In this document: piece after piece, positions 54,032 through 63,757 of the stretch | How the letters are laid out: each line of letters starts with the position of its first letter | How positions within the stretch are numbered: the first letter of the stretch is position 1 | DNA from: an uncultured Megasphaera sp. | GTDB lineage: Bacteria > Bacillota > Negativicutes > Veillonellales > Megasphaeraceae | Assembly (NCBI RefSeq): GCF_900539295.1 | Contig: NZ_UQBH01000001.1 | Span: 62,001-126,000 of the forward strand | DNA: 64,000 nt | Direction: 5' to 3' | Position numbers and translations under genes: made by a program | The notes under the pieces: generated by a model | Databases searched by the model: none | What the model saw: only the letters and a program-made list of their open reading frames with translations | What the model was told of the DNA's origin: nothing

Positions 54032-57000
54032 GGTCGTCACCTCCTCTGTCAAAAATCGTCTTTATCATCTCAGCCGTATCTTCTTGACCGGCCGCATCAT
54101 AGGCATTGCCGGCCATCGAAAGATCGAATCGGCAAACCGCCCGATACGGGCAGTACTGGCAGGGCGTCTGCTGCTTCAGCATGACCGGGTGAATCGAAAT
54201 ATCGCCGTCGCCGATACCGCCGGCCAAATCCTGAAGTTTCTGCGAAGCCCAAGCCAAAAGATGACTCCAGCCGGCTTCGTCGTAAACGCTCTTCGACTGG
54301 TCGCTTAAGGTACCGTCTTTCTTGAGCCGTAAATTTAAAAAGTCTGAAAAGCCCTGCATGGACCGATCCAACTGCTTCATGACGTCTCCGTCATCGAGAT
54401 AAAATCCGGTCAGCTTCCCTTTAGCATCGTACTGCTTCTTTTTCTCGGCCTCGTCGATGCGGTACGACAGGGAGACTTTGTCATTGCGGACGTAGCAGTA
54501 GAGCACAGCTGCCGGGACGGCGCCGTCTCCGATATTGAGGAGGGCGACGAACATATAGGTCAGGAGCTGCAGTTCCAGGCCCATAAAAATCTGGCTGATA
54601 TCGAGCTGCTTCCGCCCCGATTTATAGTCGATGACGACGACATAGGTCCGATCCTCCTGCCGCAGCATATCGATGCGGTCAATCTGTCCTGTAATGACGA
54701 CATCAAGGCCGCTCTTCAAGGTAAAATGAAGGGCTTCCCAAGGACTGCCCGGCCGGCCGAAGGATTTTTCCAATCCTGTCATCCGGAATCCCGAAGCCGC
54801 ACTGAAGGCACAGAGGTGACGGACCGTGCGGGTCAGGGTTTGAATGAGTCGTTCTTTAATCTGCGAAAAATAAGCATTCGACATGAGGATGTCATGCTGA
54901 ACCTGCGGCGCCAATTCATCTGTCGCCTGTCGGCAAATAGCCGGAACGTCCTCATCGGGAATGTCCTGCCACTGCTTCTTTTCCCAAAGCAGTTTCTCAC
55001 CGATGATGCGCAGTGCCCCATGAACCAGCATTCCTAGGTCCGGGGCGGCAAACTGATAGCGCCGTCGTTCCTCTAAATTGAGGCCATAACGGGAAAAATA
55101 GGCAAAGGGACAGTTGCGGTACTGCTCAAATTTAGTCACGGATCCACGCAGTGTTCCGTCCGGTGCAAACAGACGGCGCACCAATTTTTCCGACAGGGTA
55201 ACCGGTAAATTCGTATGGAACAGCCCCTGTACGGAACGGACGGCCTGATGACGCCAGCCGTGCTGCCAGGCCCAGTCATAGAGAGCCCACCAGGTCCCAT
55301 CTACGGTCTGGCCATCGAGAACGGGCCGAAGCTTGCCCGGCAGGTAATGAAGCCCTGCCGGCAGGGCCAATACAGGCTTTTCTTCTTGTGAGAAATCCAT
55401 GGCATCATCCTGTCGAATGACATCTTCCACATAGCCCTTATCACAGAGCTGATGAATCCACGACGCTTTTTCCACGGCACTGCCGTCATCGTCGGCAACC
55501 ATATAGGAAATGACGAAGCGCTCACCGGCTCGGGTCGCTGCCAGATAGAACAGGAACCGTTCCTGAAAGGAACGAAATCGGCTCCCCGGTCCGAGAACGA
55601 TGCCGAGGTCCGCCAAGCTGCGCCGTTCTTTATCACTGAACAAGCCTTCTTCACTGCTGTGCTGCGGAAAAATCCCGTCGTTGACGCCGCATAAAAAGAC
55701 GACAGCCGCCTGCATCGTGTAACCTCGTTCTACCGACGTAAGGGTTACGTGGTCCAAGGTAGGCGGAATGAGGCTGAATTTCAGCGTCGCCAAACCGCCT
55801 TCGATGATTTGGGAAAATTCGTCGATGTCGGTCACATCATCGCCGCAGAGGTCGACGATTTCGGAAAGAAATTCCATGATTCGCTTCCAAACCTGTTCGT
55901 GCTCTTTCCCGTCTTCAGTCCGTCCTGACGCTTCATCGTCTTCCTGCCATTGGCGAAGGGCTGAGGGAACGCCAAGGGTCCGAAGCCATTGATACAAAAG
56001 GGTACACCAATCTCGGAGACTATGCGTTTCCTGAGCATTCTCCCAGGCCGGTATCAAGATATCCCGCACAGACTGGCAAATGGTCTGGATTCGCTGGAGA
56101 TGAACTTCTTCCCGTTCATCGATGATGGCCTGTCCTTCATGGCGGCGTCCATAGTTCCACTCCTTGCCGCTCAGCCAATGATAGCCCTGTATCCCGTAAG
56201 CCAGGCAGTAGTTTTCCAGGTCGTCGACATCGTGACGGCTGATGGGGAATAGGTCGCTTTTAAGCAGTCGGAACAAGGCTTCATGAGACCAGCGACTGCG
56301 AAAGACGCTGAGCAGCGCTGAAATGGCTTCAGCTGCCGGATGGCTGGTCATGGGCCGCCGATAGTCACTAAAGACGGGAATCCCGTAGCGGCGAAAAATC
56401 CGTTCGACCCGATTATGATACATATCGCTCGACCGGGCCAAGACGAGAAAATCCCGATATCTCCGACCTTTACGGCACTGGCGAACGATTTCTCGGGCGA
56501 CACTTTCGATTTCTCCGTCTTTATCCTGACATTCCCAAACGGATAAGGCCGATACCGGCTGAGATTGGGCCGCCGGGACAGGCTGGAAGAAGTCATCCTG
56601 AAATGCCGTCAATGCCTTTTGCGGCCCTTCGGGGACGACGGCCGTTTCCAGGTGAGGAAAGAGACTCTGTAAATCGCGGTATACCTCATAAGCCCGGTGG
56701 AAGAGAGCCGTTTCCCGCCGCTGCTGCTGAAGATGCTCGGCATCGATAGTCAGGGTAATGGTCAGCTTATCAGTCACCGTCTCAATTTGCTGCAGAATGT
56801 CCATCTGCTGCGGTGTAAACCATTGAAACCCGTCGACCCATACGCGGGCGCCCTGCAAAAAGGCATACTTGTCGACAGATTTCGCCAACAGCGTCATCGT
56901 ATCGTCGGCTGAACCGAAGTGGTCGCTCAAAAAAGTCTGATACATCTCATACAACAGGGCCATATCCTGCAGTTTATGGGACAATGTCGGGCTGGAAACG

Positions 57001-57425
57001 GTATCAGCCGCCTTGCGCAAGTCCTCTGAAGACACGCAAAAAGAGCGGCATTCCCCTAAAAATCTGCCGGCCGTATCGGCAAAATTAGGCTGCCGGGCAG
57101 CCGTCTGCAAGAGAGAAAAATCCTTTTCCCCTTTGTGGAGCAGGCGCTGCAAAATTACCTTCCGGGCCAATTCTGACAACGAAGCATGAGAAAGGCCCTG
57201 CTCTTGAAAGACGTTATAAGCCAAACGGGAAAAGCCGACTACCTCAGTCCCTAAAAAGCCCTTGCCCTTCGAATGTTCGGCCAAACGCCGTTCAGCGCCG
57301 TATGTCGCCTGGTCAGGAACCAGGAGCATGGCCTTGCCGCCGGCAGATTCCCAGGCCTGCAGCTCTCTAAAACAGTGGGACGACTTGCCGCTTTCGGCCT
57401 TGCCCAACAAAATGGTAACTGCCAT
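54018..57425 (-). CDS. addB: ATP-dependent nuclease subunit B
   Basis: A 1135-residue partner of AddA. The N-terminal P-loop LLGKAESGKSS is present, as in nucleotide-binding AddB of Bacillus. The C-terminal nuclease site has GQIDRIDML...VVIDYKSGRKQ. The 4Fe-4S staple is completed by QTPCQYCPYRAVCRF near the end. AGGAGG precedes the ATG. First gene of an addB-addA-sdaAB-sdaAA run. The complex resects DNA ends and recognises Chi-like sites for RecA loading. Confidence 0.96.
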   Translation of the reverse strand: MAVTILLGKAESGKSSHCFRELQAWESAGGKAMLLVPDQATYGAERRLAEHSKGKGFLGTEVVGFSRLAYNVFQEQGLSHASLSELARKVILQRLLHKGEKDFSLLQTAARQPNFADTAGRFLGECRSFCVSSEDLRKAADTVSSPTLSHKLQDMALLYEMYQTFLSDHFGSADDTMTLLAKSVDKYAFLQGARVWVDGFQWFTPQQMDILQQIETVTDKLTITLTIDAEHLQQQRRETALFHRAYEVYRDLQSLFPHLETAVVPEGPQKALTAFQDDFFQPVPAAQSQPVSALSVWECQDKDGEIESVAREIVRQCRKGRRYRDFLVLARSSDMYHNRVERIFRRYGIPVFSDYRRPMTSHPAAEAISALLSVFRSRWSHEALFRLLKSDLFPISRHDVDDLENYCLAYGIQGYHWLSGKEWNYGRRHEGQAIIDEREEVHLQRIQTICQSVRDILIPAWENAQETHSLRDWCTLLYQWLRTLGVPSALRQWQEDDEASGRTEDGKEHEQVWKRIMEFLSEIVDLCGDDVTDIDEFSQIIEGGLATLKFSLIPPTLDHVTLTSVERGYTMQAAVVFLCGVNDGIFPQHSSEEGLFSDKERRSLADLGIVLGPGSRFRSFQERFLFYLAATRAGERFVISYMVADDDGSAVEKASWIHQLCDKGYVEDVIRQDDAMDFSQEEKPVLALPAGLHYLPGKLRPVLDGQTVDGTWWALYDWAWQHGWRHQAVRSVQGLFHTNLPVTLSEKLVRRLFAPDGTLRGSVTKFEQYRNCPFAYFSRYGLNLEERRRYQFAAPDLGMLVHGALRIIGEKLLWEKKQWQDIPDEDVPAICRQATDELAPQVQHDILMSNAYFSQIKERLIQTLTRTVRHLCAFSAASGFRMTGLEKSFGRPGSPWEALHFTLKSGLDVVITGQIDRIDMLRQEDRTYVVVIDYKSGRKQLDISQIFMGLELQLLTYMFVALLNIGDGAVPAAVLYCYVRNDKVSLSYRIDEAEKKKQYDAKGKLTGFYLDDGDVMKQLDRSMQGFSDFLNLRLKKDGTLSDQSKSVYDEAGWSHLLAWASQKLQDLAGGIGDGDISIHPVMLKQQTPCQYCPYRAVCRFDLSMAGNAYDAAGQEDTAEMIKTIFDRGGDDHGVD

Positions 57426-57532
57426 AAAAGTGCCTCCTTACGCCAATCTGATCTATCCTTATTATACCCGATTTCCACTGGAAAAGAACAGATAAAGTAT
57501 TTTTTCTGCCCACAGGGGAATCTAAAAAATAA

Positions 57533-57562
57533 AGGGACTGCCGCCACTGCGATAGTCCCTTA
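57533..57562 (-). terminator. Terminator after the radical SAM gene
   Basis: Stem AAGGGACT / AGTCCCTT on the minus strand with TTATTTTTT tail, 24 bases beyond the stop. Confidence 0.75.
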
Positions 57563-57585
57563 TCGGTCAAACAAAAGCTATTCAA

Positions 57586-58569
57586 TTAATGAAACGCAGC
57601 ACAGGCGGTCTTTAAGAAGGGCAGCCGTTTGCCAAGGCCTGTCCGCAACGGTTGGATCCATTTGAGATCATAAGGTTCAAAGACGACCTTACGATAGGCT
57701 TCGATATCAAGGGGAGTCCCGTCCCAATCGGAATGGATGGCACCGTTCTGCTTGATCAGGATGTCGTAGAGGATGTCGTATTTCTTGCCGTCCTTTTCAT
57801 CTCGCTCAATCACTGTGCTGTAGGGCAGGGTCTTATGATAAGTCAGTTCCATGCCCTGATAATCGAAATGGAAACCGCAGCGCATGCGGCAGCCGTCAAG
57901 GCCCGTATACTCTGCAACGTTTTTTAAGTCGTGAAGAATCTGATCATTTTCTTCTTCATATAAGTTTTCCGGCGTCGTTTCCGTATAGTCAAAACGGAAC
58001 TGAATCGACGCACCGTCGATTTTGATAAAACGATCCAAATAGGGTTTTAGCTGGTCGACAGGATATTTCTTATACAATACGCAGTTGATTCGGAAAGGAA
58101 CGGCCAAGCGCGTCAAGAGCTGATCATTCGATTCTTCTACATAGTGCTGCATATGGCGTGATACGTTGATGCACGTAATTTTATGCCGATTCCGCTGTGT
58201 AAAAGCGACGATATCGTCTTCCGTCTGCGATTCAAAGACCGGAAGCGTTGTATTAATATATACCTTATGTGTCACGGGAATGCAGTCCAGCATGCGCTGC
58301 AGCGATTCCATGTCAGCAAAGGGTTCCCCACCCGTAAAGACAAAATCACATGAAGGCGTGATGCTGTCCATCAAGCGAATACTCCGGCAGATAGCTTCTT
58401 CCGAAAAGCCGGTCATATCTTCATATTCAGCCTTATTGATACAAAAAGGACAATGGTTATGGCAATTGTAGGGCACAAAAATAGTAACCGTAGCGCCTCC
58501 ATCGCGCGTTTTATATGGGTAGGCCACACGTGGCACTGTCGTTGCCGCCATACTGATTGTTGTTTGCAT
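57586..58569 (-). CDS. Radical SAM protein
   Basis: A 327-residue protein with the 4Fe-4S motif CHNHCPFC (CX3CX2C) near residue 35 and the SAM-binding FTGGEPFAD. The C-terminal half has scattered Cys (GCRMRCGFHF) and no clear SPASM cluster. The layout suggests a small activase or metabolite-modifying enzyme; no target gene is adjacent, so the role is unknown. The ATG chosen at MQTTISM has GAGG upstream; a frame 26 codons longer has none. Confidence 0.8.
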   Translation of the reverse strand: MQTTISMAATTVPRVAYPYKTRDGGATVTIFVPYNCHNHCPFCINKAEYEDMTGFSEEAICRSIRLMDSITPSCDFVFTGGEPFADMESLQRMLDCIPVTHKVYINTTLPVFESQTEDDIVAFTQRNRHKITCINVSRHMQHYVEESNDQLLTRLAVPFRINCVLYKKYPVDQLKPYLDRFIKIDGASIQFRFDYTETTPENLYEEENDQILHDLKNVAEYTGLDGCRMRCGFHFDYQGMELTYHKTLPYSTVIERDEKDGKKYDILYDILIKQNGAIHSDWDGTPLDIEAYRKVVFEPYDLKWIQPLRTGLGKRLPFLKTACAAFH

Positions 58570-58812
58570 TCTTTTTCGCCTCGAATCATGGATAAGATCC
58601 CAAGCTGTTCCCACACTGCTGCAATTGAAAAGGAAAGATTTTTTCATTTCACAACAGACAATCTTGTGACCCGAATGTAGTATCCATGCCTATTGTACCA
58701 TAAAAGTCCATTTCTGCAAATGCATGTGGTATATTCTCGTTTTGCATGATTTTTATACCAAACAATTCACATCGAAGACAATTTTCCATTTACAGCAACA
58801 TACTGCCTGCCG

Positions 58813-59562
58813 TCAGTCCAAGGCCTGGCTGATTTCACCGGCCGTCTTGGTAACGGCTTCGATGACAGTCTCCCGATTGGCATCTGCCACCCGTTCAGCC
58901 GGACCGGACACGCTGATGGCCGCGACGATGCGGCCGCCGCGAAAGATAGGCGCAGCTACACAGGACATGCCGAGTTCGACTTCTTCCCGTTCAATGGCAT
59001 AGCCACGGCTGCAAATCTCTTCGAGCTCCGGAATAAGATCCTTCCAGTCCGTAACCGTGTATTCCGTAAACTTTTTCAGGGCACAGCCTTCATAGGCCTG
59101 ACGATATTCTGCGGAAAAAGCCAGTAAACACTTGCCCGATGCCGAACAGTAGGCCGGGCGCACGGCACCAATCGGCGGTGCCGTATCGATCGTCCGGGGA
59201 GATTTAATCTTTTCCAGGATAATGTGCTGCGGATAAGCGGCCCCATTATGGGCAAAGGTCGTAATGTGCACCCCTTCGTTGCATTGCAGGGACAGGGCCT
59301 TGGCATAGGGATAGGCTACTTTATGAAACTTATCTTTTTCACGAAACAGCATGCCCAGTGCGTAGGCCTGAAGTCCGAGCCAATACATCCCCGTTTCCTC
59401 ATCCTTTTGGATAAATCCGCGGTGTTCCAGTGTCTCCAGCGTGCGGCTGACCGTACTTTTATGGAGTTCCATGACTTTACTGATGCGCGTTACGCTGAGG
59501 GGTCGCTCTTCTTTTAAAAAAAGCTGCAAAACGGCCAGTGCCCGGTCAATGGATTCAATCAT
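58813..59562 (-). CDS. IclR-family transcriptional regulator
   Basis: A 249-residue regulator with an N-terminal winged helix (SIDRALAVLQLF, RISKVMELHKSTVSRTLETL) and a C-terminal effector domain ending in the AISVSGPAERV segment typical of IclR proteins. GGGGGAG precedes the ATG. It is not linked to an obvious catabolic operon; the neighbours are a radical SAM gene and an ADP-ribosylglycohydrolase. Confidence 0.93.
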   Translation of the reverse strand: MIESIDRALAVLQLFLKEERPLSVTRISKVMELHKSTVSRTLETLEHRGFIQKDEETGMYWLGLQAYALGMLFREKDKFHKVAYPYAKALSLQCNEGVHITTFAHNGAAYPQHIILEKIKSPRTIDTAPPIGAVRPAYCSASGKCLLAFSAEYRQAYEGCALKKFTEYTVTDWKDLIPELEEICSRGYAIEREEVELGMSCVAAPIFRGGRIVAAISVSGPAERVADANRETVIEAVTKTAGEISQALD

Positions 59563-59675
59563 ACTCGCTCCCCCGATCCGGCGTCATGGCGACGCCCAGA
59601 ATAATAATCTTAATTATATGGGATGGACCCATAATGTCAAGCCAAAAGTCGCAAAGGCTTCGTCCTGGCGACGGA

Positions 59676-60740
59676 TCAGTGGCTGGCGGCCTCGCCTTTA
59701 ATCAGTCCTGACCGGTTGTGATCGTAGAGACACTTCGACAATTTCCGAATCAGGTCGTCACATTCCAAATTGCAGCTCCAGCTCTTGGGAATGGCTTTAT
59801 CACCAAAGATGGTCCCCATGATATTCCCGCAGATAGCCCCGCAGGTATCGCTGTCTCCATCCTGGTTGCAGGCCATGAGAACGGCTTCTTTCAGCGTTCC
59901 TGTCTTGAGCACGCAGTAGACGGACAAGGCCAGGGCCTCATCGGCTTTTTTCCCGAGACCGATTTTTTTCATGGACCGGACGGGGTTGCGGTCCGTAACG
60001 GCCTCATCGATGGACCGAAGAAGCAGCTTCAAAAGACGCGTTCCCTCAGCATCACGCTGCAGGAGGTGGAGCGCCCCGCCGAGGGCCGTACTGATGTCCT
60101 TTCCGGCTGCCAAGGACGCAATGATGGCGCTTATCGTCGCCGTCGACAAGAATGCCCGGGGATTGCCATGAGTCAGGCTGGCTGCCTGACAGCCGACGGC
60201 AAAGGCCTTTTCCGGATCGCCTTCATAAAAGAGTCCGATAGGAGCCGCCCGCATAACCGTACTGTTGCCGCCGCTGTGATTGAGCGTTTCCTCACGGGAC
60301 AGTTTTTTCCCCGACGCCAGGGCCGTCAAGCAGGTTTTCCCCGGAGACCGGCGGGCAAAAAGAGCCTGTTCGCCCATCATGTCATAGTCAAAGGAAACTT
60401 CATGGGCTTGGCGATTCATCCACTTTTCCTGTTCCGGGCGAATAATGCGCTCGGTCTGCGTATAGTACCAGCGCATATAAGACCGGTACAGCCCCTCTGC
60501 CGGTTCCAGTCCGTCATGATCGGCCCACAGCATTCCGTCAGCCGTAAATAAGGAAAGCTGAGTATCATCCGAAATGATACTTTTATTGCCGTTCTTTGCC
60601 GACTTTAACACCGTGCGCAATCCATAAGGGCCGTACTTCTTATGAATCGTCTTTAAATCGTCTTTACCAATGACAAAGCCCAAGGCATCGCCGACGGCTC
60701 CGCCCAACATACAACCCATAAATCGATTCAATCCATCCAT
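59676..60740 (-). CDS. ADP-ribosylglycohydrolase family protein (DraG/ARH-like)
   Basis: A 354-residue protein with the family motifs: GCMLGGAVGDALGF at the start, ISDDTQLSLFTADGM, and ACNQDGDSDTCGAICGNIMG with the second set of magnesium-binding Asp. Relatives remove ADP-ribose from proteins or small molecules. The start at MDGLNRFMG matches the family, although the ribosome site is weak. No ADP-ribosyltransferase (DraT) is seen in the window; the nearest known target, amtB-glnK control, is 30 kb away. Confidence 0.88.
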   Translation of the reverse strand: MDGLNRFMGCMLGGAVGDALGFVIGKDDLKTIHKKYGPYGLRTVLKSAKNGNKSIISDDTQLSLFTADGMLWADHDGLEPAEGLYRSYMRWYYTQTERIIRPEQEKWMNRQAHEVSFDYDMMGEQALFARRSPGKTCLTALASGKKLSREETLNHSGGNSTVMRAAPIGLFYEGDPEKAFAVGCQAASLTHGNPRAFLSTATISAIIASLAAGKDISTALGGALHLLQRDAEGTRLLKLLLRSIDEAVTDRNPVRSMKKIGLGKKADEALALSVYCVLKTGTLKEAVLMACNQDGDSDTCGAICGNIMGTIFGDKAIPKSWSCNLECDDLIRKLSKCLYDHNRSGLIKGEAASH

Positions 60741-61165
60741 GCAGCTCACTGCTGCTAAAAACACAGAATACAGGAGAGCTTTTGTCCTATAACAAGATGT
60801 TCGCAACGAAGGCAGATGTATCCTCCATATGCAGTTGTTTCCCCCGAAGTGAAGAGATTTGCCAATCCTTACACGGACGCGGTCTTCCGATCTATGTCTG
60901 CAGAGGCAGCAGCAGTTGTCCCACCTTTCTCAATTTATAAAGTCACACGCAGCTCAAGGGCCTCTGCCTATGCTTGAACTTTGCTCCATATGGAATAAAA
61001 AAAGTTGCTCCGATGTTCCATATGCCGTGCCAATAACGCTGCCCTCTGTAGAGAGGACCCCGTCCATTACCCGTTCTACTCACAATCTTTACAACTTCAT
61101 ATAAATAGTATATAATTATAAATTTATACTTACATTATACAGGTTCTGAGAGAATTTTGCAAATA
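60741..61165 (-). other. Long structured upstream region of the ADP-ribosylglycohydrolase gene
   Basis: No convincing gene lies here. Read on the minus strand it holds an AT-rich promoter-like start (near 61090-61130), an inverted repeat CATATGGAA/TTCCATATG (60987-61024), a long-range pairing GCAGAGGC / GCCTCTGC (60960-60967 with 60900-60907), and GGTGGGAC (60925-60918) inside that loop. The last resembles half a T-box core but lacks the ACCGCG part. It may be a decayed or divergent leader RNA. Confidence 0.35.
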
Positions 61166-61206
61166 AAAAGGATGACCAACACAAAAATTTTGGTCATCCT
61201 TTTGTC
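61166..61206 (-). terminator. Terminator after the aminotransferase gene
   Basis: Stem AAAAGGATGACCA / TGGTCATCCTTTT on the minus strand, 16 bases beyond the stop. Confidence 0.9.
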
Positions 61207-61221
61207 TTTTATTGTAAAAAA

Positions 61222-62490
61222 TTATTTACCGGCCATGGAGAGGTGATTCATTCCATCAAGACCATCGACGGCCTTCTTAATCGTCCCTGCCAATCCCTTC
61301 ATCTTGCTTTCGGCAATGGAGCAAATGCCCAGGCGCACGCCTTCGGCTAAGGGAACGGCAAAAATAAGATCCTCTTGAAGAGCCTGACAAAGGGCCATCG
61401 ATTGATCCGTCGGAACGGAAATGAAAAAACCGCCCTGATAAGGAACGTGCTGCAGACCGCAGCGTCTGGCTTCCTCAACGAAAATGGCTCCGCGGCGGTG
61501 AAGCTTATCGGCAAAAGCCAGGCGTTCGGCATCGAGGCGGGCTTTCAAATCCCGGTCACCGCGAATTTCCGTCAGCAGCGTCATGGCCGCCCGGTTGACA
61601 TTGGACCAGGCCGTCCGGGCCGAATACTTTCCAAGGTCAGAAAATTCATCGATGACAGCCTTATCCGACGATAGGCCGATAAGGGCGCCGGCACGCTGAC
61701 CATACAAAGTGTACCCTTTAGACATACTGAAGGCAAACATAGAAAAGATATGTGCCGGAAGATTTGAGAACTGCTTCATAAAGGAGCGCACCTTATTTTT
61801 TTCGCCGGCATAGGCGATGTAGGCAATATCGATGAGAAGGCTCAGGCGTTTCCCCTGCTTTTCATGGAAACGACAGACGTCGAGGACTTGGCTCCATTCT
61901 TCATCGGACAAGGCAAATCCCGTCGGGTTGTTGGCCGGTGTATTGAGGATGATGAGCAGCGAATCCTGGCGTTCCAAGATCTGCGATACAGCCTCTGAAA
62001 AAGCAGGGACATTAAAATGACCGTCTTTATCAATCATGGAAAAAGGTTCAAGGCGTCGACCGATTTCCTGACACAAGGCATCGTAAATATTCCAGCGCCA
62101 ATTCGTTGTCAGAACCGTGTCACCGACTTCCGAATAGTTGGCAATGGCAATATGGATGGCCCCGGTACCGCCAGCCGTAGCCACAGCATCGGCATAGCCT
62201 TCCGGGCGGCAGTCTTCAAAGGCCTCTGCAATGGCCCCCTGACGGTAAGATTCTAAACCCAAAGGCGGTGCGTAAGTGATGAAATCACGCATCGGCAGCG
62301 CCCGGTAGAGCTCTTCAACGACGGGCAGACAGGCCAGCTGCTCATCATCACCGGCATAACAACCGATAGCGGCATTGACGACGCGCTCCGTTCCATACCG
62401 GCCTGCCGCTTCCCGCGCGGCGGCACTGGCGGAAAACACGACGTCACGCAAAACCTTTCCTTCTCTGCTTGCTGCTGCCATTATCGTCAT
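61222..62490 (-). CDS. Class I/II pyridoxal-phosphate aminotransferase
   Basis: A 422-residue fold-type I enzyme. ITYAPPLGLESYR and AGGTGAIHIA form the cofactor pocket, NTPANNPTG is the family motif, and SMSKGYTLYGQRAG holds the PLP lysine. It resembles aromatic/aspartate aminotransferases, so transamination of phenylpyruvate or hydroxyphenylpyruvate is possible and would complete the Phe/Tyr pathway; specificity cannot be read from sequence. AGAGGGGAC precedes the ATG. Monocistronic. Confidence 0.88.
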   Translation of the reverse strand: MTIMAAASREGKVLRDVVFSASAAAREAAGRYGTERVVNAAIGCYAGDDEQLACLPVVEELYRALPMRDFITYAPPLGLESYRQGAIAEAFEDCRPEGYADAVATAGGTGAIHIAIANYSEVGDTVLTTNWRWNIYDALCQEIGRRLEPFSMIDKDGHFNVPAFSEAVSQILERQDSLLIILNTPANNPTGFALSDEEWSQVLDVCRFHEKQGKRLSLLIDIAYIAYAGEKNKVRSFMKQFSNLPAHIFSMFAFSMSKGYTLYGQRAGALIGLSSDKAVIDEFSDLGKYSARTAWSNVNRAAMTLLTEIRGDRDLKARLDAERLAFADKLHRRGAIFVEEARRCGLQHVPYQGGFFISVPTDQSMALCQALQEDLIFAVPLAEGVRLGICSIAESKMKGLAGTIKKAVDGLDGMNHLSMAGK

Positions 62491-62637
62491 ATTAAAGTCC
62501 CCTCTCTATCTATCCATTACCCCTTCAGTCACGCCAAAGGTTCCGATGTTCTGCATTATAGCACCGGAGCCGTCATTTTTACATAGGAAAGGGCGCAAAA
62601 TACTGTATACATAAGAGGTATATTGTATACAGTATTT

Positions 62638-63357
62638 TCAAGGCCGGGAAATTTCTTTTTTCTGGCCGTCATCGGCATAAAAAGTCCCTTCTTTTATCCC
62701 TTTGACAGCTAAGAGGTCGCTGACGACTTCCGCCGCATCCAAGTGGGATGCCGCCATCAGTTCCAGGTCTATTTCTGCAAATGGCTCCTCATCATCACTG
62801 CGGTTGCGGAAGGTCTTGATGTGCAGCTGATGGTCGCGGATAAAATTCGACAATTTCCGGGCTTGGCCGATATTGTTCTTCATGACCACATGCATGACGT
62901 ATTTTTCCCTGAGCTGGCCGTCCAGACGGGCATCTAAGCGGACGAAGACGGTCAGGACCAAAAAGATAAGCACCGTCGCAACAATAGCCACGACGAGATA
63001 GCCCGCACCGACGACGAGGCCGATGGCCGATACAGCCCAGATGCCGGCCGCTGTCGTAAGCCCGCGGACACTGCGGTCCTTCTGATTGGCAAGAATTGTC
63101 CCGGCTCCGATAAAACCGACGCCCGATACGACCTGGGCAGCAATTCGACCGGGATCGGCATTTCGGTATCCAAAGTCAAAATAGTATTCCATGGCAATAT
63201 TAATCGATATAATCATGCAAAGACAGGAGCCGACGCAGACCAGCGTATGAGTCCGAAGTCCGGCCGACTTGCTTTGGGACTGCCGTTCATAGCCGATAAT
63301 GGCACCGAGGACAAGAGATATTATCAATCGAATAATGCTGTCTTCCGTAGAAATCAT
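62638..63357 (-). CDS. MgtC/SapB family membrane protein
   Basis: A 239-residue protein with about five N-terminal helices carrying the family motifs LGAIIGYERQ, GLRTHTLVCVGSCL and DPGRIAAQVVSGVGFIGAGTI, and a C-terminal cytoplasmic ACT-like domain (about 145-235). MgtC-like proteins act in magnesium limitation or modulate the F-ATPase; the role in this species is unknown. Confidence 0.92.
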   Translation of the reverse strand: MISTEDSIIRLIISLVLGAIIGYERQSQSKSAGLRTHTLVCVGSCLCMIISINIAMEYYFDFGYRNADPGRIAAQVVSGVGFIGAGTILANQKDRSVRGLTTAAGIWAVSAIGLVVGAGYLVVAIVATVLIFLVLTVFVRLDARLDGQLREKYVMHVVMKNNIGQARKLSNFIRDHQLHIKTFRNRSDDEEPFAEIDLELMAASHLDAAEVVSDLLAVKGIKEGTFYADDGQKKEISRP

Positions 63358-63535
63358 AAATACTTCACTTCTTTCAAAACATTTTTATCCGTAAAAAGCA
63401 TCGTATGTGGTATGATTAGGCTGTAAAAATTCCCATTTACTCATCTACTTTTACGGATTCGCGGCCCCAAAAAGGTTCCATGTTATGAGCCGCCCCGAAT
63501 GGTGATCGGTTTCAGGTTCCGGTGCGTCTCTTGCG

Positions 63536-63757
63536 TTATCGCTTCCTTTTTATCAACTCAGGGAACTGGATGATATTATCCTGCTTTCCTTCTAAGAGGT
63601 CTACCAATTTTCGCATCTGCTTGCGGACCAATCCTTTCAAGATGACCGTCTCATGTTCACCGGCACCGGCTTCTTCCCTGTCAAAATAGTTCTTTACGAA
63701 TACCAATAACATCATTAAACCTTCGTCAATTTTCCGTTCTTTTTCTTCGTTCGTCAT
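63536..63757 (-). CDS. Small hypothetical protein
   Basis: A 73-residue charged protein, mostly predicted helix by eye (MTNEEKERKIDEGLMMLL...), with a basic C-terminal tail ending KRKR. GAGGAGATGA precedes the ATG, which supports translation. No domain is recognised. A leucine-rich pattern in the middle might allow self-association. The remaining 63758-64000 holds only AT-rich upstream DNA. Confidence 0.65.
   Translation of the reverse strand: MTNEEKERKIDEGLMMLLVFVKNYFDREEAGAGEHETVILKGLVRKQMRKLVDLLEGKQDNIIQFPELIKRKR

Noticed and set aside
60898..60970. A functional T-box upstream of the ADP-ribosylglycohydrolase
   Set aside because: GGTGGGAC is present, but the following CCGCG and a clear terminator are missing and no specifier could be placed with confidence.
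60859..61104. 81-codon open frame upstream of the ADP-ribosylglycohydrolase
   Set aside because: No ribosome site, low-complexity Ser/Gln-rich product, and it overlaps the structured upstream region of the opposite strand.
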